40,309 bases of DNA, from NCBI RefSeq assembly GCF_003205615.1, contig NZ_PYBV01000039.1, positions 1 to 40,309 of the forward strand. Reading direction: 5' to 3'. Shown piece after piece: positions 23,483-31,857 of the stretch. The translations under genes were made by a program, and so were the position numbers. Under the pieces are notes generated by a model, which worked only from the letters and a program-made list of their open reading frames with translations, did no database searches and had not been told where the DNA came from. Positions within the stretch are counted from its first letter, which is position 1. Every line of letters begins with the position of its first letter. The DNA comes from Micromonospora arborensis (GTDB lineage Bacteria; Actinomycetota; Actinomycetes; Mycobacteriales; Micromonosporaceae).

Positions 23483-24820
23483 TTACCAGTTGGTCGAGCC
23501 GGGGACCTTGGGCCAGGGCTTTGCGGTGGGCTTGATCAGGTACGCGATGCCGCCGGAGCCGCCGGAGACGCCGCCGCTGGCGTTGGTGCGCTTGGTCCGC
23601 AGCCAGATCTGCTCGAACTGCGCACGCTTGTAGACGTTGCGCACCACGTCGTTGCTGGACGAGGCGGGGTCGTTGACGATCACGTCGCCGTCGGCGGTGA
23701 AGCCGACCACCACGAAGAGGTGCCCGGAGGTCCCGTAGTTCGCCCCGTCCAGCTCGCTGGCGAGGAAGGACTGGCTGGTGACGACGGGGATGCCGGCAGC
23801 GATGAAACGCTCCAGCTCGTCCAGTGAGTGCAGTCGGGTCACCCGGCTCTCCAGGCCGGGGAAGCTGGCCGCGTACGCGGTGTTGAACGGCCAGTTGCCG
23901 GCGCCGTCGTACGCGTAGTCGTAGGTCATCCGGGCCGCGTGGTTGACCGTCGGGTCGGGGTAGGTCGGGTCCACCCAGGAGGTGTCGGCCTTCGACGGCT
24001 TGCGACCCCAGTACTCGACCACCATCTCGGTGGAGGTGGGCGAGCACCACGCCTCGCCGCCGCCGTCGTACTCGGGGTAGTGCCCGGCGTGCACGTTCTG
24101 CGAGTAGCGCGGCACCGGCAACTCGACACCCCAGGCGATGTGGCCGGCGCTCGGCGTCACGGTGAACCGGTCCGGCACGGTGGAGCTCATCGCGCCGAGC
24201 ATCCGCACCACCGGCGCGGCGGTCTGCCCGGGCGTCCGGTAGAGGGTCAGTCGCAGCTGGTACGACCGCAGCAGCACCCCGGCGGCGGCGTCGTCGATGC
24301 TGAAGGTGTCGGTCCAGATCGTCGAGTGGGGATCACCCTGCCCGTCGACGCTGGTCCGCTTGATGTCGGCGTCGCCGGACGCCCAGCGACCCATGACGTA
24401 CCACGGGGTCTGGTCGCCGCTGGTGTAGCTGCCCTGCATCTCCACCTGGATCCAGGTGCCGGCGGGGGTCTCCGCGTTCCACGAGGCGATCAGCTCGGTG
24501 GCGTCGAACCCGATCCGGGTCACCGGCGAGGTCCACGTGCCGTACTCCCAGGTGCGGGTGGTGCCGGTGTGCGGGTCGGCGTACTCGGTGGTGCCGGCCG
24601 GGCGGGCCAGGGTGAGGCCCGCTCGGGCGCCGGGCACCACGCGGGTGCCGTCCTGGTTGCCCCGGTGCCAGTCGGCGGGTCCGGACCAGTCCTGGAAGGT
24701 GATCTGCTCGTCGTGACGGGGGACGGGTGGGCGGGCCGCCGTCGCGGGCGCTGTCGTGGCGAACAGGGTGAGTGCGGTGACGCCGGCGATGGCGGCCGCG
24801 CATAAGCGGGATCTGGCCAT
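23483..24820 (-). CDS. Secreted C39-like cysteine peptidase
   Basis: A 445-residue exported protein. Signal peptide with hydrophobic core about 10-25 and an Ala-X-Ala type site near ATAA. Residues about 35-245 form a beta-rich region with no named family that I recognise, then a papain-like C39_2 domain from about 250. Putative catalytic residues: Cys in GEAWCSPTSTEMV, His in SGHLFVVVGF and Asp in VNDPASSS. ATG at 24820 has GGAG five bases upstream; the longer frame to 24901 precedes a complete signal peptide and is rejected. Divergent from the M14 carboxypeptidase gene. Substrate unknown. Confidence 0.85.
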   Translation of the reverse strand: MARSRLCAAAIAGVTALTLFATTAPATAARPPVPRHDEQITFQDWSGPADWHRGNQDGTRVVPGARAGLTLARPAGTTEYADPHTGTTRTWEYGTWTSPVTRIGFDATELIASWNAETPAGTWIQVEMQGSYTSGDQTPWYVMGRWASGDADIKRTSVDGQGDPHSTIWTDTFSIDDAAAGVLLRSYQLRLTLYRTPGQTAAPVVRMLGAMSSTVPDRFTVTPSAGHIAWGVELPVPRYSQNVHAGHYPEYDGGGEAWCSPTSTEMVVEYWGRKPSKADTSWVDPTYPDPTVNHAARMTYDYAYDGAGNWPFNTAYAASFPGLESRVTRLHSLDELERFIAAGIPVVTSQSFLASELDGANYGTSGHLFVVVGFTADGDVIVNDPASSSNDVVRNVYKRAQFEQIWLRTKRTNASGGVSGGSGGIAYLIKPTAKPWPKVPGSTNW

Positions 24821-24950
24821 GAGTGCTCCGCGGTGTCGAGAGGGGCATCGTCGCAGGTCAGTTTTCCGCTCGGAGAGAAGTTTCGCCAGGTGTTCACGCA
24901 TGGAAAATCATTGCCGCAGGGATGATCAGCTCGGGATGCATCAAGCAGCG

Positions 24951-24962
24951 ATCAATATTGAT
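24951..24962. promoter_or_regulatory. Perfect 12-bp palindrome between divergent peptidase genes
   Basis: ATCAATATTGAT, an A/T-rich perfect palindrome in an otherwise GC-rich genome, is in the 211-bp gap, 131 bp from the C39-like start and 70 bp from the M14 start. It could be an operator acting on both genes or part of a promoter. No protein can be assigned. Confidence 0.4.
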
Positions 24963-25031
24963 ATGACCATGTGACAGGTGGTGAAGTGTCCTTCACCGAG
25001 CGGGATCTCCCGCCCATCAAGGAGGTAGTCC

Positions 25032-26909
25032 ATGGCCCTCCGCACGCCCATCCCTCTCCGCCGCGTCCTGGTGCTCGCCGTCGTCGCCGGGCTGGGAATC
25101 GTCACCGTCGCCGCGGGTCCGGTCGCCGCCCGTCCGGCACCGGACCGGACCGCCGAGCCGACCGCCGCCAGCTACCGGGTGCTCGGACCCCGAACCCTCG
25201 CCGACCGCAACGCGGTGGCCCGCACCGGAGCCGCCATCGACTACTCCGAACACGGGGTGCTGCACATCTCGGCCACCGCGGGTGAGGCCGCCGCGATCGG
25301 CAAACTCGGTTTCCGGCTGGAACCGCTCGCCCCACCGCCCAACGCCGAGCGCGGCGCCGACGGGGTGGGCACGCTGGCCTTCCCGCCCGCCGACTCCAAC
25401 TACCACGACTACGCGGAACTGACCGCCGTCGTGAACCAGGTCGTCGCCGACCATCCGGCGATCGCCCGCAAGATCAGCATCGGTTCGTCGTACGAGGGCC
25501 GCGACCTGATGGCGGTGAAGATCTCCGACAACGTGGGCACCGACGAGGCCGAGCCGGAGATCCTGTTCAACTCCCAACAGCACGCCCGTGAGCACCTGAC
25601 CGTCGAGATGGCCATCTACCTGCTCAACCTCTTCACCGACAGCTACGGCGGCGACTCCCGGATCACCAACATCGTCAACAGCCGGGAGATCTGGATCGTC
25701 CCGACGGTCAACCCGGACGGCAGCGAGTACGACATCGCCACCGGGTCGTACCGGTCCTGGCGTAAGAACCGGCAGCCCAACAGTGGCTCGTCCAACGTCG
25801 GCACCGACCTGAACCGCAACTGGGGCTACAACTGGGGTTGCTGCGGCGGCTCGTCCGGCTCGACCTCGTCGGAGACCTACCGGGGCCCGTCGGCGTTCTC
25901 CGCCCCCGAAACGCAGGCGCTGCGCAACTTCGTCAACGGCCGGGTGGTCGGTGGTGTGCAGCAGATCAAGGCCAACATCGACTTCCACACGTACTCGGAG
26001 TTGGTGCTCTGGCCCTACGGCTACACCACCGCCAACACCGCGACCGGGATGAGCGCGGACCAGTACAACACCTTCGCCACCATCGGCCAGCAGATGGCGG
26101 CCACCAACAACTACACCCCGGAGCAGTCCAGCGACCTCTACATCACCGACGGGGACAGCCTCGACTGGTTGTGGGCCACCCACAACATCTGGGCGTACAC
26201 CTTCGAGATGTATCCCGGCTCGTCCGGTGGCGGCGGCTTCTACCCGCCCGACGAGGTGATCGGAGCGCAGACGTCGCGCAACCGGGAGGCGGTGCTGATG
26301 CTCAGTGAGTACGCCGACTGCCCGTACCGGGCCATCGGCAAGCAGGCACAGTACTGCGGCGGTGGTGGCGGCACCACGGTCTGGTCGGACACCTTCGAGA
26401 CCGCCACCGGCTGGACCATCAACCCGGCCGGCACCGACACCGCCACCGTCGGGGCGTGGGAACGGGGTGCCGCCCAGGCGACCACGTCCTCCGGCGCCAA
26501 GCAACTCACCCCGTACGCCGGATCCAACGACCTGGTCACCGGCCGGCTCGCCGGGTCCGCGGCGGGTGACTACGACGTGGACGGCGGCACGACCAGCGCC
26601 CGGTCCCCGGCGGTGACCCTGCCGTCGTCCGGCACGCTGACCCTCTCGTTGGCCTGGTACCTGGCGCACGGCTCGAACGCCTCGTCGGCGGACTACCTGC
26701 GGGTGAGCGTGGTGCACAACGGCGGCACCACCGCGCTGCTGACCCAGGCCGGCGCGGCGACCAACCGCAACGGGAGTTGGGCGGTGGCCAACCTCAACCT
26801 GACTCCGTACGCCGGCCAGTCGGTCCGCATCCTCGTCGAGGCGGCGGACGCGTCCGGTGCCAGCCTGCTGGAGGCGGCTGTGGACAACGTCACCATCACG
26901 TCCTCCTGA
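25032..26909 (+). CDS. Secreted M14 zinc carboxypeptidase with C-terminal beta domain
   Basis: A 625-residue exported metallopeptidase. Signal peptide 1-34, then a propeptide-like region to about 115. The M14 domain spans about 120-425: zinc ligands H184 and E187 in QQHAREHLT, H319 in NIDFHTYSEL, and catalytic E392 in YTFEMYP. DLNRNWGYNWG is the usual substrate-binding segment. From about 448 a jelly-roll-like domain (VWSDTFETATGW to AAVDNVTITSS) resembles accessory binding domains of secreted hydrolases. ATG 25032 has an ideal AAGGAGG at 25019-25025. It removes C-terminal residues from peptides outside the cell; specificity is not determined. Confidence 0.93.
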   Translation: MALRTPIPLRRVLVLAVVAGLGIVTVAAGPVAARPAPDRTAEPTAASYRVLGPRTLADRNAVARTGAAIDYSEHGVLHISATAGEAAAIGKLGFRLEPLAPPPNAERGADGVGTLAFPPADSNYHDYAELTAVVNQVVADHPAIARKISIGSSYEGRDLMAVKISDNVGTDEAEPEILFNSQQHAREHLTVEMAIYLLNLFTDSYGGDSRITNIVNSREIWIVPTVNPDGSEYDIATGSYRSWRKNRQPNSGSSNVGTDLNRNWGYNWGCCGGSSGSTSSETYRGPSAFSAPETQALRNFVNGRVVGGVQQIKANIDFHTYSELVLWPYGYTTANTATGMSADQYNTFATIGQQMAATNNYTPEQSSDLYITDGDSLDWLWATHNIWAYTFEMYPGSSGGGGFYPPDEVIGAQTSRNREAVLMLSEYADCPYRAIGKQAQYCGGGGGTTVWSDTFETATGWTINPAGTDTATVGAWERGAAQATTSSGAKQLTPYAGSNDLVTGRLAGSAAGDYDVDGGTTSARSPAVTLPSSGTLTLSLAWYLAHGSNASSADYLRVSVVHNGGTTALLTQAGAATNRNGSWAVANLNLTPYAGQSVRILVEAADASGASLLEAAVDNVTITSS

Positions 26910-26911
26910 TC

Positions 26912-26952
26912 GGGTGGGGCCCCGTCCCGCCCCGGCGGGGCCCCGCCACCCC
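26912..26952 (+). terminator. GC-rich terminator after the M14 gene
   Basis: GGGTGGGGCCCC (26912-26923) can pair with the complementary GGGGCCCCGCCACC segment (about 26937-26950), with a small bulge, starting two bases after the M14 stop codon. Confidence 0.6.
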
Positions 26953-27059
26953 TTCCCGAACGCCAGGATCCGGGACATATGCCCCCCAGCGTCCGCCGTG
27001 CGGCACTCCATTGAATCGGCCCGCGCCGATCGATCCTTGATCGATCCGGCACGTCGTGG

Positions 27060-27185
27060 CGGTGCGCTACCGTCTTAGCGACCCGTCCGCAGCGAAGCCG
27101 GTGCGAAATCCGGCGCTGTCCCGCAACTGTGATGCCCCACCCGACGGTGGGGACGAGCCAGGTCGCCTCGGATCGGTCGCGATAC
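27060..27185 (+). ncRNA. Cobalamin riboswitch
   Basis: The conserved core of the adenosylcobalamin aptamer is readable: AGCGAAGCCGGTGCGAAATC then CGGCGCTGTCCCGCAACTGT, from 27091 to 27130, and the 3' side GACGAGCCAGG at about 27153-27163. These are the hallmark segments of this class. It precedes a BtuF-like lipoprotein gene, so it should reduce expression of B12 uptake when cobalamin is plentiful. Outer limits are approximate. Confidence 0.9.
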
Positions 27186-27229
27186 GCGCTCTCGAGGAAG
27201 GGCGCCTCGTGGGCGGGCGTACGAAAGTC

Positions 27230-27268
27230 CCTGTCGGCGAAGCACCACACTCCTCGACCGACAGGAGG
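27230..27268 (+). promoter_or_regulatory. Possible Shine-Dalgarno-masking stem of the riboswitch
   Basis: CCTGTCGG at 27230-27237 is the exact complement of CCGACAGG at 27258-27265, whose 3' end overlaps the AGGAGG ribosome site (27263-27268) of the btuF gene. CTCCT at 27250-27254 could also pair with the site. This suggests control of translation start rather than transcription end. It is inference from base pairing only. Confidence 0.45.
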
Positions 27269-27273
27269 CCCCC

Positions 27274-28203
27274 ATGTTCAGACGTACCCCTCGGCTTTTC
27301 GCCGCGACCCTCGCGGTCGCCGCGCTCGCCCTCGGCGCTTGCGCCGAGAAGGCCGACGACAAGCCGAGCACCGGCACCGCGGCCGCGGCCTACCCGGTCA
27401 CGGTCGGCCCGCTCACCCTCGACAAGCGGCCCGAGAAGATCGTCTCGCTGTCGCCGAGCGCCACCGAGATGCTCTTCGCGATCGGTGCCGGCGCCCAGGT
27501 GACCGCCGTCGACGGCCAGTCCAACTACCCGGCCGACGCGCCCAAGACCGACCTCTCCGGCTTCCAGCCCAACGCCGAGGCGATCGCCGGCAAGAACCCC
27601 GACCTGGTGGTGCTCTCCGACGACCGGAACAAGGTCGTCGAGCAGCTCGGCAAGCTGAAGATCCCGGTCTACCTGACCCCGGCGGCGACCACGCTGGACG
27701 ACTCGTACAAGCAGATCACCGACCTGGGCACGCTGACCGGGCACGCCGACCAGGCCACCGACGTCACCACCCGGATGAAGGACGACATCGCCAAGCTCAT
27801 CAAGGACCTGCCGCAGCGCGCCCAGAAGCTCACCTACTTCCATGAGCTGGGCCCCGAGTTGTACAGCGCCACCAGCAAGACCTTCATCGGCTCGCTGTAC
27901 AGCCAGGTCGGCCTGACCAACATCGCCGATCCGGCCGACGCGGACGGCAAGAACGCCGGCTACCCGCAGCTGTCCCAGGAGTTCATCGTCAACGCCAACC
28001 CGGACTTCGTCTTCCTGGCCGACGCGAAGTGCTGCCAGCAGAACGCCGACTCGGTGAAGGCGCGCAGCGGCTGGGCCGGGCTCAACGCCGTGAAGAACAA
28101 CCAGGTGGTCGCGCTGGACGACGACATCGCCTCCCGCTGGGGCCCGCGCGTCGTGGACCTGCTCCGGGTCATCATCGACGCGGTCGCCAAGGTGCCCGCG
28201 TGA
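27274..28203 (+). CDS. btuF: Cobalamin-binding lipoprotein of an ABC importer (BtuF-like)
   Basis: A 309-residue class III periplasmic-type binding protein tethered as a lipoprotein: lipobox LGAC with C23. The segments KIVSLSPSATEMLFAIGAG and NPDLVVLSDD are typical of the BtuF/FhuD fold, with a two-lobe layout joined by a long helix. ATG 27274 with AGGAGG close by. A cobalamin riboswitch directly upstream identifies the ligand as a corrinoid rather than a siderophore, which sequence alone could not. Followed 13 bp later by its permease. Confidence 0.92.
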   Translation: MFRRTPRLFAATLAVAALALGACAEKADDKPSTGTAAAAYPVTVGPLTLDKRPEKIVSLSPSATEMLFAIGAGAQVTAVDGQSNYPADAPKTDLSGFQPNAEAIAGKNPDLVVLSDDRNKVVEQLGKLKIPVYLTPAATTLDDSYKQITDLGTLTGHADQATDVTTRMKDDIAKLIKDLPQRAQKLTYFHELGPELYSATSKTFIGSLYSQVGLTNIADPADADGKNAGYPQLSQEFIVNANPDFVFLADAKCCQQNADSVKARSGWAGLNAVKNNQVVALDDDIASRWGPRVVDLLRVIIDAVAKVPA

Positions 28204-28216
28204 CCACCGTTCGTCG

Positions 28217-29308
28217 GTGAGCGCGAGGAGTGAGCCGGGCCTGCGAGCCCCTTCGGTGGCTCGGCCGGCGGGGCTGCGCATGCGGTGGCTGGTCGTCGGG
28301 GTGTTCGCGGTGCTCGTCGCGCTGGTCGCCGGGGTGTCGCTGGGCCCGGTGAGTCTGCCGCCGGGCAGTGTCGCGGCCGAGCTGCTCAACCTGATCCCGG
28401 GTGTGCGTCTCGACAGCGGGCTGTCCGAGCGGGAGATCGCCATCGTCACCGAGCTGCGGCTGCCCCGGGTGGTGCTGGGCCTGCTCGTCGGCGGTCTGCT
28501 CGCCCTTGCCGGCGGCTGCTACCAGGGTGTGTTCCGCAATCCGCTGGCCGACCCGTACCTGCTCGGTGTTGCCGCCGGCGCCGGCCTCGCGGTCACCGCG
28601 GTGATCGCCCTCGGCGGCGCCGGCCGGGAGGGCGCGATCTCCGGGTTGCCGATGACCATCCCGCTGGCCGCGTTCGCCGGCTCGCTGCTCGCCGTGACGA
28701 TGACCTATGTGCTCGGCGCTGCCGGCGGGCGTAGGGGGTCGCCAGCGATGCTGATCCTGGCCGGGGTGGCGGTCTCCGCGTTCCTCTCCGCCGGGCAGAC
28801 GTACCTGCTGCAACGACACTCCGACAGCATTCAGCCGGTCTACTCCTGGCTGCTCGGTCGGTTGGCGACCGCTGGCTGGCACGATGTGCTGCTGGTGCTG
28901 CCGTACGCGGCGCTGACCACCGTGGTGGTGCTGCTGCACCGCCGTGAGCTGGACGTCCTCGCGGTCGGCGACGACGAGGCGAGGAGTCTGGGCCTGCACC
29001 CGCAGCGCACCCGGTACCTGTTGATCGCCGCCGCGTCCCTGGGGACCGCAGCGGCGGTCTCGGCGACCGGGTTGATCGGCTTCGTCGGCATCATCGTGCC
29101 GCACACCGTCCGGCTGCTGGCCGGGTCGAGCTACCGGGTGATCCTGCCGATGTCACTGCTGTTCGGCGCGGCGTTCCTGGCGTTGACCGATGTGGTGGCC
29201 CGCACCGCCGCGGCGCCGAGCGAGGTGCCGATCGGAGTGGTGACCGCCCTGCTGGGCGGCCCGTTCTTCGTGATCGTGCTGCGGACCGCCCGGCGGGTAC
29301 TCACGTGA
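28217..29308 (+). CDS. btuC: Cobalamin ABC transporter permease (BtuC/FecCD family)
   Basis: A 363-residue permease of the FecCD family with about ten membrane segments after a basic 22-residue N-terminus. Family signatures: RLPRVVLGLLVGGLLALAGG, FRNPLADPYLLGVAAGAGL and the EAA-like loop near SLGLHP, then GFVGIIVPH. GTG at 28217 is the annotated start but has no good ribosome site; an ATG at 28280 just before the first membrane helix is an alternative. Its TGA overlaps the GTG of the ATPase gene by four bases. Confidence 0.9.
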   Translation: MSARSEPGLRAPSVARPAGLRMRWLVVGVFAVLVALVAGVSLGPVSLPPGSVAAELLNLIPGVRLDSGLSEREIAIVTELRLPRVVLGLLVGGLLALAGGCYQGVFRNPLADPYLLGVAAGAGLAVTAVIALGGAGREGAISGLPMTIPLAAFAGSLLAVTMTYVLGAAGGRRGSPAMLILAGVAVSAFLSAGQTYLLQRHSDSIQPVYSWLLGRLATAGWHDVLLVLPYAALTTVVVLLHRRELDVLAVGDDEARSLGLHPQRTRYLLIAAASLGTAAAVSATGLIGFVGIIVPHTVRLLAGSSYRVILPMSLLFGAAFLALTDVVARTAAAPSEVPIGVVTALLGGPFFVIVLRTARRVLT

Positions 29309-30147
29309 GTCCCGAATCCACCGCTGGTCCGTCCCCTGCCGGCCGGTCGGTCGACGGTGACGTGCCGGCCGTCGAGGTGCGGGGGCTGCACGTCAGCCTG
29401 GACGGCACGCCGATCCTGACCGGCGTCGACGTCGCCGTCGCCGTCGGTGAGTGGGTCACCGTGATCGGCCCGAACGGCGCCGGCAAGTCGACCCTGTTGC
29501 GCGCCGTCGGCGGCCTGCTGCCCGCGCCGGGGGCGATCACCCTGTTCGGTACGGCGAGCGCCGCGCTGCGCCGCCGGGATCGCGCCCGGATGGTGGCCAC
29601 GGTGGCGCAGTCCCCGGTGGTGCCGCCCGGTATGTCGGTGCTGGATTACGTGCTGCTCGGCCGTACCCCGTACATTCCGACGCTGGGCCGGGAGTCGACC
29701 GCCGACGTCGATGCGGTGCACGAGGTGCTGGGTCGGTTGGACCTCACCGGCCTGCACCGGCGCGAGCTGGCCACCCTCTCCGGGGGTGAACGGCAGCGGG
29801 TGTTCCTCGCCCGGGCGCTCGCCCAGGGCGCGACGTTGCTGCTGCTCGACGAGCCGACCAGCGCCCTCGACATCGGCCACCAGCAGGAGGTGCTGGAGGT
29901 GGTCGACCAGTTGCGCCGCGAGCACGGTCTGACCGTTCTCGCCACGATGCACGACCTCTCCCTGGCCGGGGAGTACGCCGACCGGATGGTGCTGCTCGCC
30001 GGCGGGCAGGTGGTGGCCGCCGGAACCCCGACCGAGGTGTTGACCGAGCACCTGCTCGCCACCCACTACCGGGCCAGCGTCCGAGTGGTGCCCGGCACCC
30101 ACGGCCCCCTGGTGGTCCCCGTTCGCCCGGCCCGCCCCAAGCGTTGA
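29305..30147 (+). CDS. btuD: Cobalamin ABC transporter ATP-binding protein (BtuD-like)
   Basis: A 280-residue ATPase powering the importer. Walker A GPNGAGKST at 55-63, signature LSGGERQ at 158-164, Walker B LLLLDEP at 178-184, and the switch histidine H216 in MHDLSL. The 20 residues before the domain are Ser/Pro rich. GTG start overlaps the permease stop by four bases, so the three genes form one riboswitch-controlled operon. The family also serves siderophores; riboswitch context argues for B12. Confidence 0.9.
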   Translation: MSPESTAGPSPAGRSVDGDVPAVEVRGLHVSLDGTPILTGVDVAVAVGEWVTVIGPNGAGKSTLLRAVGGLLPAPGAITLFGTASAALRRRDRARMVATVAQSPVVPPGMSVLDYVLLGRTPYIPTLGRESTADVDAVHEVLGRLDLTGLHRRELATLSGGERQRVFLARALAQGATLLLLDEPTSALDIGHQQEVLEVVDQLRREHGLTVLATMHDLSLAGEYADRMVLLAGGQVVAAGTPTEVLTEHLLATHYRASVRVVPGTHGPLVVPVRPARPKR

Positions 30148-30238
30148 TCGTGAGGCGAGCGCAAGATCGTGCTCGATCCTGGAAACAGGGGGGTCCGGGA
30201 TGTGGGAGGCCACTAGATCCAGGATCGAGCGCGATCTT
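30142..30238. terminator. Long imperfect inverted repeat between convergent genes
   Basis: A 21-base arm at 30163-30183 pairs with 30218-30238 with one mismatch. It is preceded at 30143-30153 by GTTGATCGTGAGG-type sequence that contains the TGA of the ATPase gene, and is followed by the stop of the convergent VOC gene at 30248. It can serve both transcripts. Confidence 0.65.
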
Positions 30239-30247
30239 CAGGCGGGG

Positions 30248-31012
30248 TCAGGGACCCAGGTCGATGACGGAGAAGAGCGCGCCCTGGGGGTCGCGTAGGG
30301 CTGCGAAGCGGCCCGCCGGGATGTCACGGGGTGGCACGAGGATCGTCCCGCCCAGCTCGGCGGCGCGAGCCGCGGCGGCGTCCGCGTCGGCCACCGCGAA
30401 GTAGACCGTCCAGTACGCGGGCAGGTCGGCCGGGAAGTCGTCGGCCAGCGGCGGCATCATCCCGGCGACGATCTGCGTCCCGAGCCGCCACCCGGTGTAC
30501 GTCATTTCGCCGACCGGCTGGTCGTCCGGCTGCCACCCGAACACCAGCTCGTAGAAGACCTTCGCGCCCTCGGGGTCGGGGGTGACCAGCTCGTTCCAGC
30601 TCATCGCGCCCGGCACGTTGAACACTTCGGCACCGGCCATCGTCAGCGGCTGCCAGACGCTGAACGTCGCGCCGGCCGGGTCGGCGAAGACCGCCATCCA
30701 ACCTCGGTCGAAGACCTCGAAGGGCGGCACGACCACCTGCCCGCCGGCCCGTTCGACCCGGCCGGCGACCAGTTCCGCGTCGTCGGTCGCGAGGTACGTC
30801 GACCAGATGGGCACCTGGTCCGGGATCGCTGGAGGCCCGGCCCCGGCGACCGGCCGGCCGTCGAGCAGGAAGACCGTGTAGCCGCCCGCCTCGGGTTCCG
30901 GCGTGACCCGGCCGGTCCAACCGAACAACTCCGGGTAGAAGCGCCGCGCGTCGGTCAGGTCCGGGGTGGCCAGGTCGGCCCAGCAGGGCGTACCCGGCGG
31001 GACGGTGCTCAC
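30248..31012 (-). CDS. Two-domain VOC (glyoxalase-fold) protein, Cfp30B-like
   Basis: A 254-residue cytoplasmic protein made of two vicinal-oxygen-chelate modules (about 8-120 and 130-253). Each begins with a TPD-type strand (WADLATPDLTDARRFYPELFGW; WNELVTPDPEGAKVFYELVFGW) and ends with a DPxGAxFSV strand. Length and duplication fit the mycobacterial Cfp30B (Rv0577) group. Metal ligands typical of true glyoxalase I are not obvious, so enzymatic activity is uncertain. GTG 31012 is preferred because VSTVPPGTPCWADL is the family-type start; the frame stays open to 31183 without coding character. Confidence 0.82.
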   Translation of the reverse strand: MSTVPPGTPCWADLATPDLTDARRFYPELFGWTGRVTPEPEAGGYTVFLLDGRPVAGAGPPAIPDQVPIWSTYLATDDAELVAGRVERAGGQVVVPPFEVFDRGWMAVFADPAGATFSVWQPLTMAGAEVFNVPGAMSWNELVTPDPEGAKVFYELVFGWQPDDQPVGEMTYTGWRLGTQIVAGMMPPLADDFPADLPAYWTVYFAVADADAAAARAAELGGTILVPPRDIPAGRFAALRDPQGALFSVIDLGP

Positions 31013-31109
31013 GGTGTCAAGACCCCTCTCGGCCCGGGCGGCCACGACGACCCCCTGCCGGAATCCTGGCACCGTCCCGCCGCGGTCCGGGGCGGAACCG
31101 GACGAATCG

Positions 31110-31847
31110 TCAGCTGAACCGGCGACCCTCGTCCCGCCGGTAGGCCCAGCCGGCGAGCGAGGCGAGCACCACCACCCAGACACCGAGCATGATCAGCGCC
31201 AGCGGTTGGACGCGAAAGTCCCCGACCGACGCCCACATCAGCTCCGCCGCGCCCCGGGTGGGCAGGTACGGCGCGATCGTCTCGATGAACCCCGGTGCCT
31301 CACCCGGCGCGGAGAGTAGGCCGCCGCCGAACGCGAGTGGCAGGAAGACCACCTGCGCGATCACGATCGCCGCCTTGCTCGGCAGGGAGTAGCCGATGGC
31401 GAGGCCCATCAGCGTGAACGGCACCGAGATGACGGCCACGGTGCCGGCGGCCAGCAGGAACGCCGCCGGGCTGAGGTGGGCCGCGGTCAGCGTCGCGCCG
31501 ATCACGACGACCGGGATCAGCGAGAGGTAGGTGAGCGCCAGGCCGGCGAGCACCCGGCCGGCGAAGCGGGGCGCCGGCCCGGCCGGCAAGGTCCGGGTGT
31601 ACGGGTTCCACGGCTGGTCACGATCCTCGGCGACGCCGATGCCGTACTGGAAGATGTTGGCGCTCATCACCGAGAAGGTGACCATCGACGCGGTGGCGAA
31701 GGTGGCGCCGGTCGCGTCGTCCCCCGCGAACGGGACCACGAAGAAGATCATGGCGGCGGCCGGGAAGAAGGCGCTGCCGAAGACGGCCACCGGAATCCGG
31801 ATGATCTCCAGGAGCTGGTAGCGGGCGTGGACCAGGGTCAGCTGCAC
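31110..31847 (-). CDS. ABC-2 type transporter permease
   Basis: A 245-residue membrane protein with six hydrophobic segments, the usual layout of DrrB-like or YhfK-like ABC-2 permeases. GTG at 31847 with GAGGAGG six bases upstream, ten bases after the ATPase stop. The segment EDRDQPWNPYTRTLPAGPAPRFAGR matches the first cytoplasmic loop of this subfamily. It is the last gene of a four-gene operon and should form a homodimer with the ATPase. Substrate unknown; exporters of this type often handle drugs or lipids. Confidence 0.87.
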   Translation of the reverse strand: MQLTLVHARYQLLEIIRIPVAVFGSAFFPAAAMIFFVVPFAGDDATGATFATASMVTFSVMSANIFQYGIGVAEDRDQPWNPYTRTLPAGPAPRFAGRVLAGLALTYLSLIPVVVIGATLTAAHLSPAAFLLAAGTVAVISVPFTLMGLAIGYSLPSKAAIVIAQVVFLPLAFGGGLLSAPGEAPGFIETIAPYLPTRGAAELMWASVGDFRVQPLALIMLGVWVVVLASLAGWAYRRDEGRRFS

Positions 31848-31857
31848 GGTCGCCTCC

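Noticed and set aside
25017..27011. A 664-codon minus-strand frame
   Set aside because: It is antisense to the M14 peptidase and riddled with Val/Gly/Arg runs without motifs.
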